In this document: piece after piece, positions 16,696 to 25,485 of the stretch
Numbering within the stretch: position 1 is the first letter of the stretch
Layout: the number at the start of each line of letters is the position of its first letter
Assembly: GCF_011764485.1 (NCBI RefSeq)
Contig: NZ_AP022848.1
Coordinates: 2,632,001 to 2,696,000, forward strand
Direction of reading: 5' to 3'
DNA: 64,000 nt
Source: Bosea sp. ANAM02
GTDB lineage: Bacteria > Pseudomonadota > Alphaproteobacteria > Rhizobiales > Beijerinckiaceae
Made by a program: the position numbers and the translations under genes
Notes under the pieces: generated by a model
Told to the model about the DNA's origin: nothing
Seen by the model: only the letters and a program-made list of their open reading frames with translations
The model's database searches: none

Positions 16696-17901
16696 TCAAC
16701 GCCAGGACAGGCCGTGGCTGTGCCGGACGAGCCGGCGCGGACGCGGCACATAGCGGCTGGAAGCGATCGCCTCCGCGCCGATCACCGCGTGGCGCGGCTC
16801 GAACAGCCGGGTCAGGCGCGAGACGTCGCCATTGGAATCGGTCGCTTCGAGATCGCCGTCGATCAGGTCGAAGATCGTGAAATCGGCGCGCTCGCCGACG
16901 GTCAGCCGGTCGGTCATGTCGAGCTTGATCACCGAGGCCGGCGCATGGGTCACGGCCTGGATGATCGCGTCGAAGGGCATGCCGACCGACAGCAGCTTCG
17001 ACATCGTCGTCGCCAGGTCCCAGACCGGGAAGTTCATGCAGCGGTTGTGCAGATCGGTCGAGATCGAGAACGGCATCAGCCCGCGCTGGATCGCGGCTTC
17101 CGCCACCTTGAAGGAGAAGGAGGCGCCGCCATGGCCGATATCGAGCCGCACGCCTTCGCTCGCGCAGCGCTCCGCCAGCTTGAACAGGTCCTCGTCCTCC
17201 AGGATGCTCGACCCGGCCTTGCCGTTGAAGCAATGGGTGACGACGTCGCCCGGCCCGAGAATCTCCAGCACCTCGTCGTAGAGGGCGGGCGGCTCGCCGA
17301 CATGGACCATCATCGGCAGCTTGAGAATCTTCGCGATCTTCTTGCCGAGCTTGACCGGCGTCACGCCCCAGGAGCCGGTGATGACATGGCTTGCCCGCAC
17401 CTTGAGGCCGACAATATGTTCGCTGTTCTCCTCATAGCATTCGATGATGCGGTCGAGGTCGATATCCCCAATGTCGCGCAGTTCCGGCACGCGGTTGCAG
17501 GCGACGAGCCCGATCGAGCCGAGATTGAGGAAGGCCTTGATCCGCTCGCGCGCCGGCTCGATGACATATTCGCGGAAGCCGTGGAAATTGGCTTCGCCGG
17601 CCGAGCCCGCGTCGACCATGGTGGTGACGCCGCGCTCGGCCCCGCAATCGCTCGGCCGGAGCGAGATGTCGGTTCCGCCATGCCAGACATGGACGTGAAG
17701 GTCGATCCAGCCCGGCGAGACGAAGGCGCCCTTGCCGTCGATCCGCCCGGCATCGGCCGGCGCCGCCAGGCCTGCGCCGATCGCGGCGATCCTGCCGTCG
17801 CCGCCGACCAGAATGTCGGTGGCCGTGGCCGGGATCGCCGGCCCGAAGGCGACCGGCTTCACATTGGCGATCAGCTGCGGCTGCCGCGTGGCGGTCTTCA
17901 T
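16696..17901 (-). CDS. Amidohydrolase/deacetylase family metallohydrolase
   Basis: 401 residues. Dihydroorotase-like TIM-barrel amidohydrolase with His69 and His71 in DLHVHVW. Later metal-site segments are MMVHVGEPP, VVTHCFNG and LDIGHGGASFSF, and the Asp in ISTDLHNRC is consistent with the catalytic aspartate. It resembles the EF_0837-type 'amidohydrolase/deacetylase' group, often encoded with SelA/DgaE-like PLP enzymes, as here (21385-22584). ATG 17901 follows an AGGACCTCTGAAC leader only 2 bp after dppC; the open frame beyond it is the dppC antisense frame. A role in deacylating an imported N-acyl compound is inferred from context. Confidence 0.83.
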   Translation of the reverse strand: MKTATRQPQLIANVKPVAFGPAIPATATDILVGGDGRIAAIGAGLAAPADAGRIDGKGAFVSPGWIDLHVHVWHGGTDISLRPSDCGAERGVTTMVDAGSAGEANFHGFREYVIEPARERIKAFLNLGSIGLVACNRVPELRDIGDIDLDRIIECYEENSEHIVGLKVRASHVITGSWGVTPVKLGKKIAKILKLPMMVHVGEPPALYDEVLEILGPGDVVTHCFNGKAGSSILEDEDLFKLAERCASEGVRLDIGHGGASFSFKVAEAAIQRGLMPFSISTDLHNRCMNFPVWDLATTMSKLLSVGMPFDAIIQAVTHAPASVIKLDMTDRLTVGERADFTIFDLIDGDLEATDSNGDVSRLTRLFEPRHAVIGAEAIASSRYVPRPRRLVRHSHGLSWR

Positions 17902-17903
17902 GT

Positions 17904-18776
17904 TCAGAGGTCCTTCCGCAGGCGCGGATCGAGCAGGTCGCGCAGGCCGTCGCCCACCATCTGCAGGGAGAGCACGGCGAGCACGATGGCGAGACCGGGG
18001 AAATAGGTCATCCAGTCGGCCTGGCCGATATATTGCCGGCCGGACGAGATCATCGTGCCCCAAGTCGGGATGTCCGGGCTGACGCCGAGCCCGAGGAAGG
18101 AGAGCCCGGCCTCGGCCAGCATGGCGCTGGCGAAGATGAAGGTGGCCTGCACCGTGATCGGCGAGACGATGTTCGGCAGGACATGCCGGACCATGATCCG
18201 CGCGGTCGAATTGCCGAAGGCGCGCGCCGCCTCGACATAGGGCAATTCGCGGATCACCAGCGTCGCGGCCCGCACGATGCGCGCGAGCCTCGGCGCATAG
18301 ACGATCGAGAGCGCGATGATGACCGTCATCAGCGAGGGGCCGAGCGCCGCGACCAGCGCGATCGCCAGCAGAATGTCGGGGAAGGCCATCATCGCGTCGA
18401 TCAGGCGCGCGATCGGCGTATCCAGCCGCTTGAAGAAGCCGGCGATCAGGCCGAGCGTCACGCCGATCAGCGAGGACAGCACGACCACGGCGGCGCCGAC
18501 CGAGAGCGACAGCCGGCCCGCATAGAGCATGCGCGAGAAGATGTCGCGGCCGAACTCGTCCGTGCCGAACCAGTAGACGCCGGAGGGCGGCTTCAGCCGG
18601 TTGACGATCGAGAGCTTGCCCGGCGCATAGGGCGCGAGCAGCGGCGCCAGCGCCGCCAGCAGCACGAAGACGATCAGGATCGCGAGGCCGATCGCCACCA
18701 TGCGGCGCTTCAGCAGATCGCGCAGGAAGGTCCGGCCGCGGTTCGGCGCCGGTGCGTCGGGAGCGAGGTCGGTCAT
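17904..18776 (-). CDS. DppC-type peptide/nickel-type ABC transporter permease
   Basis: 290 residues with an N-terminal OppC-type cytoplasmic segment and first membrane helix (about 27-48), the GTDEFGRDIFSRMLYAGRLSL motif, then five more helices. The EAA loop is RELPYVEAARAFGNSTARIMVRHVLPNI, and the end is SLQMVGDGLRDLLDPRLR. It forms a heterodimer with the DppB-type product and its start overlaps that stop codon (TGATG). No ATP-binding gene of the DppD/DppF kind is next to it. Confidence 0.92.
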   Translation of the reverse strand: MTDLAPDAPAPNRGRTFLRDLLKRRMVAIGLAILIVFVLLAALAPLLAPYAPGKLSIVNRLKPPSGVYWFGTDEFGRDIFSRMLYAGRLSLSVGAAVVVLSSLIGVTLGLIAGFFKRLDTPIARLIDAMMAFPDILLAIALVAALGPSLMTVIIALSIVYAPRLARIVRAATLVIRELPYVEAARAFGNSTARIMVRHVLPNIVSPITVQATFIFASAMLAEAGLSFLGLGVSPDIPTWGTMISSGRQYIGQADWMTYFPGLAIVLAVLSLQMVGDGLRDLLDPRLRKDL

Positions 18777-19717
18777 CAGTAGCGCACCCTTGGATCGACC
18801 AGCAGGTAGAGCATGTCGATCGCGAAATTGATCAGGACATACAGGCCGGCGATCACGAGCAGCGCACCCTGGATCACCGGATAGTCGCGCCGGAGCACGG
18901 CCGAGACCACGAGGTTGCCGACGCCGGGCAGGCCGAACACGGTCTCGGTCACGACCGCGCCGGAGATCAGCACGGCGGCGGTGAGGCCGAGCACGGTCAG
19001 GATCGGGATCAGCGCGTTCTTCAGCGCATGCTTGAGAACGACCTTCTGTTCGCCCAGGCCCTTGGCGCGGGCGGTGCGGATATAGTCGTCGCCGAGCACG
19101 TCGAGCATCGAGGCGCGGGTGAAGCGCATGATCAGCGCCGAGGAGACGAGCCCGAGCGCCACCGCCGGCAGGATCAGGTGCCTGATGCGTTCGAGCAGGC
19201 TGGTATCGGGGCCGCCATAGCCGGAGACCGGCAGCAGGCCCAGGCGCACCGCGAAGACCTGCATCAGGATGAGGCCGAGCCAGAAGCCGGGGATGCTGGC
19301 GCCGAGCATGGCTAGCGTCGTCGCAGCCTGGTCGACGAAGGAGCCGCGCCGGTAGGCGGCATAGATGCCGACCGGCAGGGCGATGACGCTCGCGATCGCC
19401 AGCGAAAGCAGCGTCAGGAAGAAGGTCGGCTCCGCCCGATCCATCAGCGCCGCGGTCACCGGCATGTTGAGGAAGATCGACTGGCCGAGATCGCCGCGCA
19501 GCAACTGCCCGACATAGATCACGTATTGCGAGAGGATCGAGCGATCGAGGCCAAGTCGCGTGCGCAGGTCGGCGACGTCCTGCGCGGTCGCTTCGGGGCC
19601 GAGCATCACCGCGGCGGGATCGCCCGGCGTGACGCGCACGATCACGAAGACGATCGTGACGACGAGCAGCATGACCGCGATCATGCCGGAGAGGCGTTGA
19701 AGGATGTAGCCGAGCAT
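18776..19717 (-). CDS. DppB-type peptide/nickel-type ABC transporter permease
   Basis: 313 residues beginning MLGYILQRLSGMIAVMLLVVTIVFVIVRVTPGDP, the standard DppB start, followed by GLDRSILSQYVIYVGQLLRGDLGQS. The EAA loop is DVLGDDYIRTARAKGLGEQKVVLKHALKNALIPILTVLG, and the end is LYLLVDPRVRY. Six membrane helices are expected. It is translationally coupled to the DppC-type gene and 61 bp after the binding-protein gene. Confidence 0.92.
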   Translation of the reverse strand: MLGYILQRLSGMIAVMLLVVTIVFVIVRVTPGDPAAVMLGPEATAQDVADLRTRLGLDRSILSQYVIYVGQLLRGDLGQSIFLNMPVTAALMDRAEPTFFLTLLSLAIASVIALPVGIYAAYRRGSFVDQAATTLAMLGASIPGFWLGLILMQVFAVRLGLLPVSGYGGPDTSLLERIRHLILPAVALGLVSSALIMRFTRASMLDVLGDDYIRTARAKGLGEQKVVLKHALKNALIPILTVLGLTAAVLISGAVVTETVFGLPGVGNLVVSAVLRRDYPVIQGALLVIAGLYVLINFAIDMLYLLVDPRVRY

Positions 19718-19778
19718 GACCTGACCGTCTCGTTGCCCGCCACCCGCCCGCGATCAGGCGGCCGGGTGGCGAGGGGGA

Positions 19779-21302
19779 TCATTTCTTGAGGGTGACGTTC
19801 CAGAAATAGGGCCAGGGCGCCGGCACGACGCCGTCGAGCTTGGTGGATTTCGCCGAGAGGGCGTTGAAGTCGCCGATCTTGATGAAGGGCACCTCGTCAT
19901 AAATCGTCTTCTGCACATTGGCCCAGAGCGCGGCGCGCTTGGCCGGATCCGCCTCCGAGGTGAAGGCATCGACGGCGGCCTTGCGGGCGGGGGTGTCCCA
20001 CCAGCCGGGCGAGCTGGTCGACAGCGAGCCGATCAGCGCCGGCTCCGGCAGGAACGGGCTGTGGGTGATGTAGATCTCCCAGAGCGCCTTGTCGGTGCGC
20101 CGCTGGGTCAGCGTCGCCCAGTCGACGACCTGCAGATCGACGGTGAAGCCGGCGAGCTTGAGATATTCGGCCGCGACCTGCGCCATCTTGTAGTGGAATT
20201 CGTACTGGCGGCTGGTCAGGATGCGGATCGGCTCGCCCTTGTAGCCGGCGGCCTTCGCCGCGGCCTTGGCCTTGTCGGCATCGGCGAGGTTGTAGTTGCC
20301 GGCGACGCCGGCATCCGTGTTCCAGACATAGCCGGGCGGATAGATATTGCCGTCGAGCGCGTAGAATTCCTTGGTTCCGAACGCCGCCGCCAGCATGTCC
20401 TCCATGCTCAGCGCGGTACGGATCGCCTTGCGAACGGCCAGGTTCTTGGCCGCGCCCTCGGCGGTATTGAAGACGAAGACGGGGTAGCCGAAGGGCTTCA
20501 GGACCACGGGCTGCGAGGCTGCGCCCTTCAGCCGGTCGAAGGATTCCACCGGAAGCGAATCGACATAGGAATACTGGCCGGAGACCGCCGCCTCGATGCG
20601 GGTATTGGCATCCGGAACCGGCACGAAGCGGACCTCGTCGAGCAGAGGCTTCCGCGCCCCGCCATAGCCGTCGCCGGCGCCCTCGCGCGGCTTGTAGCCG
20701 GCGAAGCGGACAAGCTGGATATACTGGTCGGGCTTGCGCTCCTTGAGCATGTAGGGGCCGGTCCCGATGAAGTCCTTCATCGGCTCGTCCTGCTTCTTCG
20801 CGGGGATGATGATCGCCGCGGAGTTGTTGAAGGCGAGCAGAGACATCAGCGGCGCATAGGGCTGCTTCAGCGTGATCTTGAGCGAGCTCGGCCCGGCGGC
20901 CTCGACGCTCTCGATGAAGCCCGCCGCCTGCTTGCCGCGCGAGGCGAGCTTCATCCAGCGCTTCAGCGAGGCGACGGCGTCCTCGGCGGTGAGGTCCGAG
21001 CCGTCATGGAACTTCACGCCCGCCCTGAGCGCGATCGTATACTGCTTGCCGTCCGCGCTGATGGTGGGCAGCGCGTCCGCGAGCAGCGGCGTCACCTTCC
21101 AGCTCTTGTCGAAGGTGTAGAGCGTCTCGAAGACATGCTGGGTGATCGTCCCGACCAGGTCGGCGGTCGAGACCATCGGGTCCATGGTCGGCGGCTCGCC
21201 GACGGTCGCGATCGTGGCGATCCCGCCCGCCTCCTGAGCCGTGGCCAGGGACGGAGCGGTGAGCAGGCTGCAGGCGAGCAGGCATCCGAGCAGGCGTTTC
21301 AT
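19779..21302 (-). CDS. Peptide/opine-type ABC transporter substrate-binding protein (SBP family 5)
   Basis: 507 residues with a Sec signal (MKRLLGCLLACSLLTAPSLATA, cleavage before QEAGG). The SBP_bac_5 fold is visible from ETLYTFDKSWKVTPLLADALPTISADGKQYTIALRAGVKFHDGSDLTAEDAV onward, ending DEVPFIKIGDFNALSAKSTKLDG. It captures oligopeptides, glycosylated amino acids, opines or similar solutes in the periplasm and feeds the DppB/DppC pair encoded directly downstream. The ligand cannot be told from sequence. Confidence 0.9.
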   Translation of the reverse strand: MKRLLGCLLACSLLTAPSLATAQEAGGIATIATVGEPPTMDPMVSTADLVGTITQHVFETLYTFDKSWKVTPLLADALPTISADGKQYTIALRAGVKFHDGSDLTAEDAVASLKRWMKLASRGKQAAGFIESVEAAGPSSLKITLKQPYAPLMSLLAFNNSAAIIIPAKKQDEPMKDFIGTGPYMLKERKPDQYIQLVRFAGYKPREGAGDGYGGARKPLLDEVRFVPVPDANTRIEAAVSGQYSYVDSLPVESFDRLKGAASQPVVLKPFGYPVFVFNTAEGAAKNLAVRKAIRTALSMEDMLAAAFGTKEFYALDGNIYPPGYVWNTDAGVAGNYNLADADKAKAAAKAAGYKGEPIRILTSRQYEFHYKMAQVAAEYLKLAGFTVDLQVVDWATLTQRRTDKALWEIYITHSPFLPEPALIGSLSTSSPGWWDTPARKAAVDAFTSEADPAKRAALWANVQKTIYDEVPFIKIGDFNALSAKSTKLDGVVPAPWPYFWNVTLKK

Positions 21303-21341
21303 AGTCCCTCACATTCTCTTATTATGTATTAGAGTTCCCAA

Positions 21342-21353
21342 TAACAGAATATT
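21342..21353. promoter_or_regulatory. TAACAGAATATT motif in the binding-protein promoter region
   Basis: It sits in the A/T-rich 82-bp gap upstream of the minus-strand binding-protein gene. A similar TTACAGAATGTA occurs upstream of the other binding-protein gene at 26393-26404; both share ACAGAAT within A/T-rich DNA. It could be an operator of the local IclR protein. Short motif, weak evidence. Confidence 0.25.
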
Positions 21354-21384
21354 ACTGGGCGGTAAACGTCAACGTTGGTGCCGA

Positions 21385-22584
21385 TCAGTCAGGCCATTTC
21401 GCCAGCGAGGCGGCGCGCCGGTTGCGGCGTTCGATCAGCGGGCTTGAAATGATCGTGTTGCTGCGCCGCGCCGTCTCCAGTTCGGAAACGATGCGCTCGG
21501 CGACGATCTCCTCCTGGCCCGGATGCAGGTTGCAGGGGTCGAGGTAGAAATAGCCGTGCTCGACCTCGTGATCCCGGACGATCACCGGCTGGTCACCGCG
21601 GGCCAGCGCATCGGCGAGGTCCCAGGCGGTGATATGCGCCTGCTCGGGATCGATCGAGAGCTTCATCCGGTCGAGCGGGTTATGGGTCGGGTCGGGCTCG
21701 ATCACGGCGGTGACGCCGGGCCGCTCGGTGAAGCGGGCGAGCCAGAGATCGAGCGCGCGCTGCTCGCGGGCCCTGATGCCGGCATGGTCGCGCTTCTCCC
21801 AGGCCTCCAGCGCGGCCATCGTGCCGAGCACGCTTTCCTTGCCGATCTTCATGCCGCGGCCGATGCCGCCATTCTGGATGAAGGCGGCGCGGACGAGGTC
21901 CTTGCGGCCGGCGACGATGCCGCCGGTCGGCCCGCCCAGGAACTTGTGGGAGGAATACAGCACGATGTCGGCGCCGGCTTCGAGGAAGCCGCGCAGATCG
22001 TATTCGGAGGCCGCGTCGACGATCACCGGCACGCCATGCTCGTGACAGACCGCCGCGAACTCGTCGAGCGGCATGAGCCCATACTGCACCGTGTGATGCG
22101 AGACGACATAGAGCGCCGCAGCCGTCCGCTCCGTGATCGCGCCGGCGAGCTGGTAGGCACGGGCGCTGGTGGCCTGTCCGACGACGACCGGCGTTGCGCC
22201 GGCGAGCCGGATCGCCTGATCGACGGGCGCCCCATAGCCGACCATATGGCCCATCATGATCACGACCTCGTCCTGAAGGTTGCTGGCATCCGGCAACTGC
22301 TCGACGGCATAGAGATCGTCGCCGGTCATGGCGCCGGCGATCGCGAGCGTGATCCCGGCCGAGCAGGAGGCGGTGACGAAGCCGGCCTCGCTGCCGCAGA
22401 GCCGCGCGATCACGGCGCTGGCCTTGCGCTGGAGATCGTCGATCTCGACGAATTGCGGCAGGATCGCCGTCATCGCCGCGATCGCCTCGGGCACGACGAT
22501 CGAGGCGCCGAGCGAGGTCATCGTTCCCGAGACGTTGATGACGGGGCGCAGGCCCAGCGACGGGCGGATATCGGAAGCAGACAT
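21385..22584 (-). CDS. SelA/DgaE-like PLP-dependent enzyme (ammonia-lyase or aminotransferase-fold)
   Basis: 399 residues. Fold-type-I PLP enzyme of the SelA-like group: start [19 protein letters not shown], the [25 protein letters not shown] cofactor loop, [45 protein letters not shown] with the presumed PLP lysine in SSHKFLGG. This group includes DgaE, D-glucosaminate-6-phosphate ammonia-lyase. ATG 22584 has a strong AGGAG 8 bases upstream; the 15 codons before it are leader. It lies next to RidA, which hydrolyses enamine/imine products of such enzymes. An alpha,beta-eliminating deaminase is the favoured role; substrate unknown. Confidence 0.82.
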   Translation of the reverse strand: MSASDIRPSLGLRPVINVSGTMTSLGASIVVPEAIAAMTAILPQFVEIDDLQRKASAVIARLCGSEAGFVTASCSAGITLAIAGAMTGDDLYAVEQLPDASNLQDEVVIMMGHMVGYGAPVDQAIRLAGATPVVVGQATSARAYQLAGAITERTAAALYVVSHHTVQYGLMPLDEFAAVCHEHGVPVIVDAASEYDLRGFLEAGADIVLYSSHKFLGGPTGGIVAGRKDLVRAAFIQNGGIGRGMKIGKESVLGTMAALEAWEKRDHAGIRAREQRALDLWLARFTERPGVTAVIEPDPTHNPLDRMKLSIDPEQAHITAWDLADALARGDQPVIVRDHEVEHGYFYLDPCNLHPGQEEIVAERIVSELETARRSNTIISSPLIERRNRRAASLAKWPD

Positions 22585-22625
22585 GGTGTTCTCCTGGAAA
22601 ACGGGCAGTGGGGCTTGGGCCCCGA

Positions 22626-23114
22626 TCATGAAACGGCGACGATCGCCTCGATCTCGACGGTGATCTGGCGGGGCAGCGAGCCGAAGCCGACGGCCGAACG
22701 GGCGTGCTTTCCGGCCTCGCCGAACACGGCGACGAAAAGGTCGGAGCAGCCGTTGATGACGGCGGGATGGTCGCTGAATTCTGGGGTGGCGTTGACCATG
22801 CCGAGCAGCTTGACGACACGCCTGACGCGGCCGAGATCGCCGAGCGCTTCATGCAGCACGGCGAGCAGGTTGAGCCCGGTCAGCCGGGCATGCTCATAGG
22901 CCTCGGCGACGCTGACGTCGCGGCCGACCTTGCCGGTATGGAGCCGGCCGTCCTCATGCGTCGGCCCCTGGCCGGAGAGGTAGATCAGGCCGCCTTCCTG
23001 GACATGGGTGGCGAAATTCCCGATCGGCCGCGGCAGCTCCGGCAGCGCGAGGCCGAGCTTCGCCAGCCGCTGGTAGGGCGTGGTGTCGGGGAGGGTGGAC
23101 AGGACAGCGTTCAT
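22626..23114 (-). CDS. RidA family protein (YjgF/YER057c/UK114, long subgroup)
   Basis: 162 residues, the size of the longer RidA subgroup. Motifs: [115 protein letters not shown], read in pieces as the family pattern. Family members deaminate reactive enamines and imines released by PLP-dependent dehydratases. A PLP enzyme directly downstream supports that role here. ATG 23114 has GAGGAA before it; the longer open frame is an antisense shadow of the ATPase gene. Confidence 0.88.
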   Translation of the reverse strand: MNAVLSTLPDTTPYQRLAKLGLALPELPRPIGNFATHVQEGGLIYLSGQGPTHEDGRLHTGKVGRDVSVAEAYEHARLTGLNLLAVLHEALGDLGRVRRVVKLLGMVNATPEFSDHPAVINGCSDLFVAVFGEAGKHARSAVGFGSLPRQITVEIEAIVAVS

Positions 23115-23121
23115 GGGTTCC

Positions 23122-23934
23122 TCAGGCCGAATCGGGACGGAACCCGGCGAAACGTGACAGGAAGGAGCGCAGCCGCTCATGCGGCTGCTCTCCGAAGACC
23201 TTTGCGGGCGGCGCGTCGATGACGATCCGGCCCTGGTCGGTGAAGACGACGCGGTCGGCGACGTCCCGCGCGAAGGCCATCTCATGGGTGACGAGGATCA
23301 TGGTGCGGCCCTCGGCGGCGAGTTCCTGCACCACCGCGAGCACCTCGCCGACGAGCTCGGGGTCGAGCGCGGAGGTGATCTCGTCGAGCAGCAGCACCTT
23401 CGGCTCCATCGCGACGGCGCGGGCGATGCCGACGCGCTGCTGCTGGCCGCCCGACATCTGCGAGGGCATGGCATCGACCTTGGCCGCAAGCCCGACACGG
23501 GCGAGCCATTTCTCGGCGATGGCGCGCGCCTCGGCTTTGGAGCGCCCCCGCGACTTCATCAGGCCGAGCATGATGTTCTGCGCGGCGGTGAGATGCGGGA
23601 ACAGGTTGAACTGCTGGAACACCATCGCCGCATCGACGCGGATCGCGGCGAGTTCGCGATCGTTGCGGCGCCTGCGGGCGCCCTCGCCGTCGCGATAGCC
23701 GACCTCGGTGCCGTCGATCCGGACCGAGCCGCCGTCATATTCCTCCAGGAAGTTGATGCAGCGCAGCAGCGTGGTCTTGCCGCTGCCGGAGGGGCCGATG
23801 ATCGCGACGACCTCGCCTTTGCCGACGGTGAGATCGACACCCTTCAGCACCTGATTGGCGCCGAAGGACTTGGTCAGCCCCTCGATCGCGATCACCGGCG
23901 TCGCGGCGGAAGCACGGGCATCCGTCTCGGCCAT
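23122..23934 (-). CDS. Polar amino-acid-type ABC transporter ATP-binding protein (GlnQ/HisP type)
   Basis: 270 residues. Walker A GPSGSGKTT at about 51-59, Q-loop VFQQFNLFPHLTAAQNIML, signature SGGQQQRVGIARA, Walker B VLLLDEITSALDPELVGEVL and H-loop VTHEMAFARDVADRV. 'DEITSALDPELVGEVL' is characteristic of the PAAT group. The GYRDGEGARRRRNDRELAAIR insertion is longer than usual. It powers the two permeases encoded immediately upstream. Confidence 0.93.
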   Translation of the reverse strand: MAETDARASAATPVIAIEGLTKSFGANQVLKGVDLTVGKGEVVAIIGPSGSGKTTLLRCINFLEEYDGGSVRIDGTEVGYRDGEGARRRRNDRELAAIRVDAAMVFQQFNLFPHLTAAQNIMLGLMKSRGRSKAEARAIAEKWLARVGLAAKVDAMPSQMSGGQQQRVGIARAVAMEPKVLLLDEITSALDPELVGEVLAVVQELAAEGRTMILVTHEMAFARDVADRVVFTDQGRIVIDAPPAKVFGEQPHERLRSFLSRFAGFRPDSA

Positions 23935-23946
23935 GGATGCCTCCTT

Positions 23947-24582
23947 TCAGACGAAGCGCTTCTCGAGCCGGCGGCTGAGCGCCGAGAGCGGGAAGTTGAT
24001 GGCGAAATACATCAGCGCGCCGATGAGATAGAGCGGCAGCGCCACATGGGTGCGCCCGATCACCTGCTGCAGCGACAGCATCAGGTCGACGATCCCCAGT
24101 AGCGAGACCAGCGAGGATCCCTTCACGGTGTCGACGACGCTGTTGACGAAGGGCGGGAGGAAACGGCGCACGGCCTGCGGCGCCAGCACATGCGTGAAGC
24201 GGTCGAACAGGGTGAGCCCGATCGCCTTGGCGGCTTCCGTCTGGCCGGTCGGGATCGACTGGAACGAGCCGCGGGTGATCTCGATGATCTGCGCCGATTT
24301 GAACGCCGTCAGCGCGACGATCGCTGCGAGCAGGCTCGGCAGATTCACCTTGATCGCCGGCAGGCCGTAATAGACGAAATAGAGCAGCACGAGGATCGGC
24401 ACGCCGCGCACGAAATCGGCATAGAGCCGGATCGGCGCACGCGCCCAGAGCGGCCCGAAGGCGAGCACGCAGCCGAGCGGCAGGCCGACGATCAGCGACA
24501 GCACGATCACGCAGGCCGAGACCAGCAGGGTCGTCAGCAGGCCGTCGACGAGGAAGGGCAGGGTCTGGATCAGCGTCGCCAT
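23947..24582 (-). CDS. Amino-acid-type ABC transporter permease (HisM/GlnP type)
   Basis: 211 residues with five to six membrane helices. It has the family motif RLYADFVRGVPILVLLYFVYYGLP and the EAA-like loop FQSIPTGQTEAAKAIGLTLFDRFTHVLAPQAVRRFLPPFVNS. It pairs with the second permease 4 bp away and the GlnQ-type ATPase 12 bp downstream. Confidence 0.92.
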   Translation of the reverse strand: MATLIQTLPFLVDGLLTTLLVSACVIVLSLIVGLPLGCVLAFGPLWARAPIRLYADFVRGVPILVLLYFVYYGLPAIKVNLPSLLAAIVALTAFKSAQIIEITRGSFQSIPTGQTEAAKAIGLTLFDRFTHVLAPQAVRRFLPPFVNSVVDTVKGSSLVSLLGIVDLMLSLQQVIGRTHVALPLYLIGALMYFAINFPLSALSRRLEKRFV

Positions 24583-24586
24583 GCCG

Positions 24587-25255
24587 TCACCGCGCGATCG
24601 CGTAGCGCCGTTCGGCCAGGCGCAGTAGCAGCAGGATGGCGTAGCTGGTGATCAGGTAGATCGGCGTCGCCAGCAGATAGACCTCGACCGTGCGGAAGGT
24701 CTGGGTCTCGATCCAGCGCATGCCATAGGCGAGCTCCGGCACGGCGATGGCGGAGGCGATCGAGGTGTCCTTGAACAGCGAGACATAGGTGTTGGAGAGC
24801 GAGGGCAGGGCGATGCGCATCGCGGTCGGCAGGCGCACATGCCAGAGCACCTTCATCGGGGTGAGCCCGATCGACTTGCCGGCCTCGACCAGCCCGCGCG
24901 GCACGGCCTCCAGCCCCGCCCGCATGACCTCGACGAGATAGGCGCCGGAATAGATCGAGAGCGTGGCGACGAAGGAGGTCACGGCGTCATATTGCAGGTC
25001 GATGGCGCTGGGGATGCCGTAGAAGACGAGATAGACCAGCAGCAGCAGCGGCACGTTGCGGACGAATTCGACATAGGCCGCGATCAGCGGGCGCGCCCAT
25101 TTCGGGCCGTCGAGACTGATCAGCGCGAGCACGAGGCCGATCGCCATGCCGATCGCGATGCTCACCGCCGCCAGTTCGAGGCTGAGCAGCAGCCCCTCGA
25201 ACAGCTTGCCGGCATAGCGCCAGACGATCGCGAAGTTGAAATGGTAGTTCGCCAT
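24587..25255 (-). CDS. Amino-acid-type ABC transporter permease (HisQ/GlnP type)
   Basis: 222 residues. Motifs AYVEFVRNVPLLLLVYLVFYGIPSA and GLEAVPRGLVEAGKSIGLTPMKVLWHVRLPTAMRIALPSLSNTYVSLFKDTSIASAIAVPEL are standard for the PAAT permease family. It is separated from the upstream binding-protein gene by a palindromic intergenic repeat. Confidence 0.92.
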   Translation of the reverse strand: MANYHFNFAIVWRYAGKLFEGLLLSLELAAVSIAIGMAIGLVLALISLDGPKWARPLIAAYVEFVRNVPLLLLVYLVFYGIPSAIDLQYDAVTSFVATLSIYSGAYLVEVMRAGLEAVPRGLVEAGKSIGLTPMKVLWHVRLPTAMRIALPSLSNTYVSLFKDTSIASAIAVPELAYGMRWIETQTFRTVEVYLLATPIYLITSYAILLLLRLAERRYAIAR

Positions 25256-25293
25256 GGTCCCGAGGATCCGCCTGGATCAATTCAGGTTCTGAT

Positions 25294-25410
25294 GGAAACA
25301 CGCGGTCATCCCGGGCTTGACCCGGGATCCATGCCTGAACCTAGATCGAAAGCGTTCCGGAATGGATCCCGGATCTCCGCTTCGCTGCGTCCGGGATGAC
25401 CCGCGTTTCC
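25294..25410. repeat. Palindromic intergenic repeat, copy 1 (GTCATCCCGGGCTTGACCCGGGATCC type)
   Basis: The outer arms GGAAACACGCGGTCATCCCGG and CCGGGATGACCCGCGTTTCC are near-perfect inverted repeats, with further pairing inside. The reverse complement of 41292-41399 is nearly the same sequence, so these are two copies of one dispersed element. It lies inside the ABC operon, between binding-protein and permease genes, where such hairpins can protect the upstream mRNA. Confidence 0.8.
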
Positions 25411-25485
25411 AGCACAACAAGATAGGCTCTAGCGCCGGGAAGGAAGGGCGCGGGCGCGCCCTTCCGTCTACGAAGCATGGGACGA

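Noticed and set aside
16009..18006. Plus-strand open frame of 665 codons
   Set aside because: Antisense to the IclR and amidohydrolase genes, whose conserved motifs lie on the minus strand.
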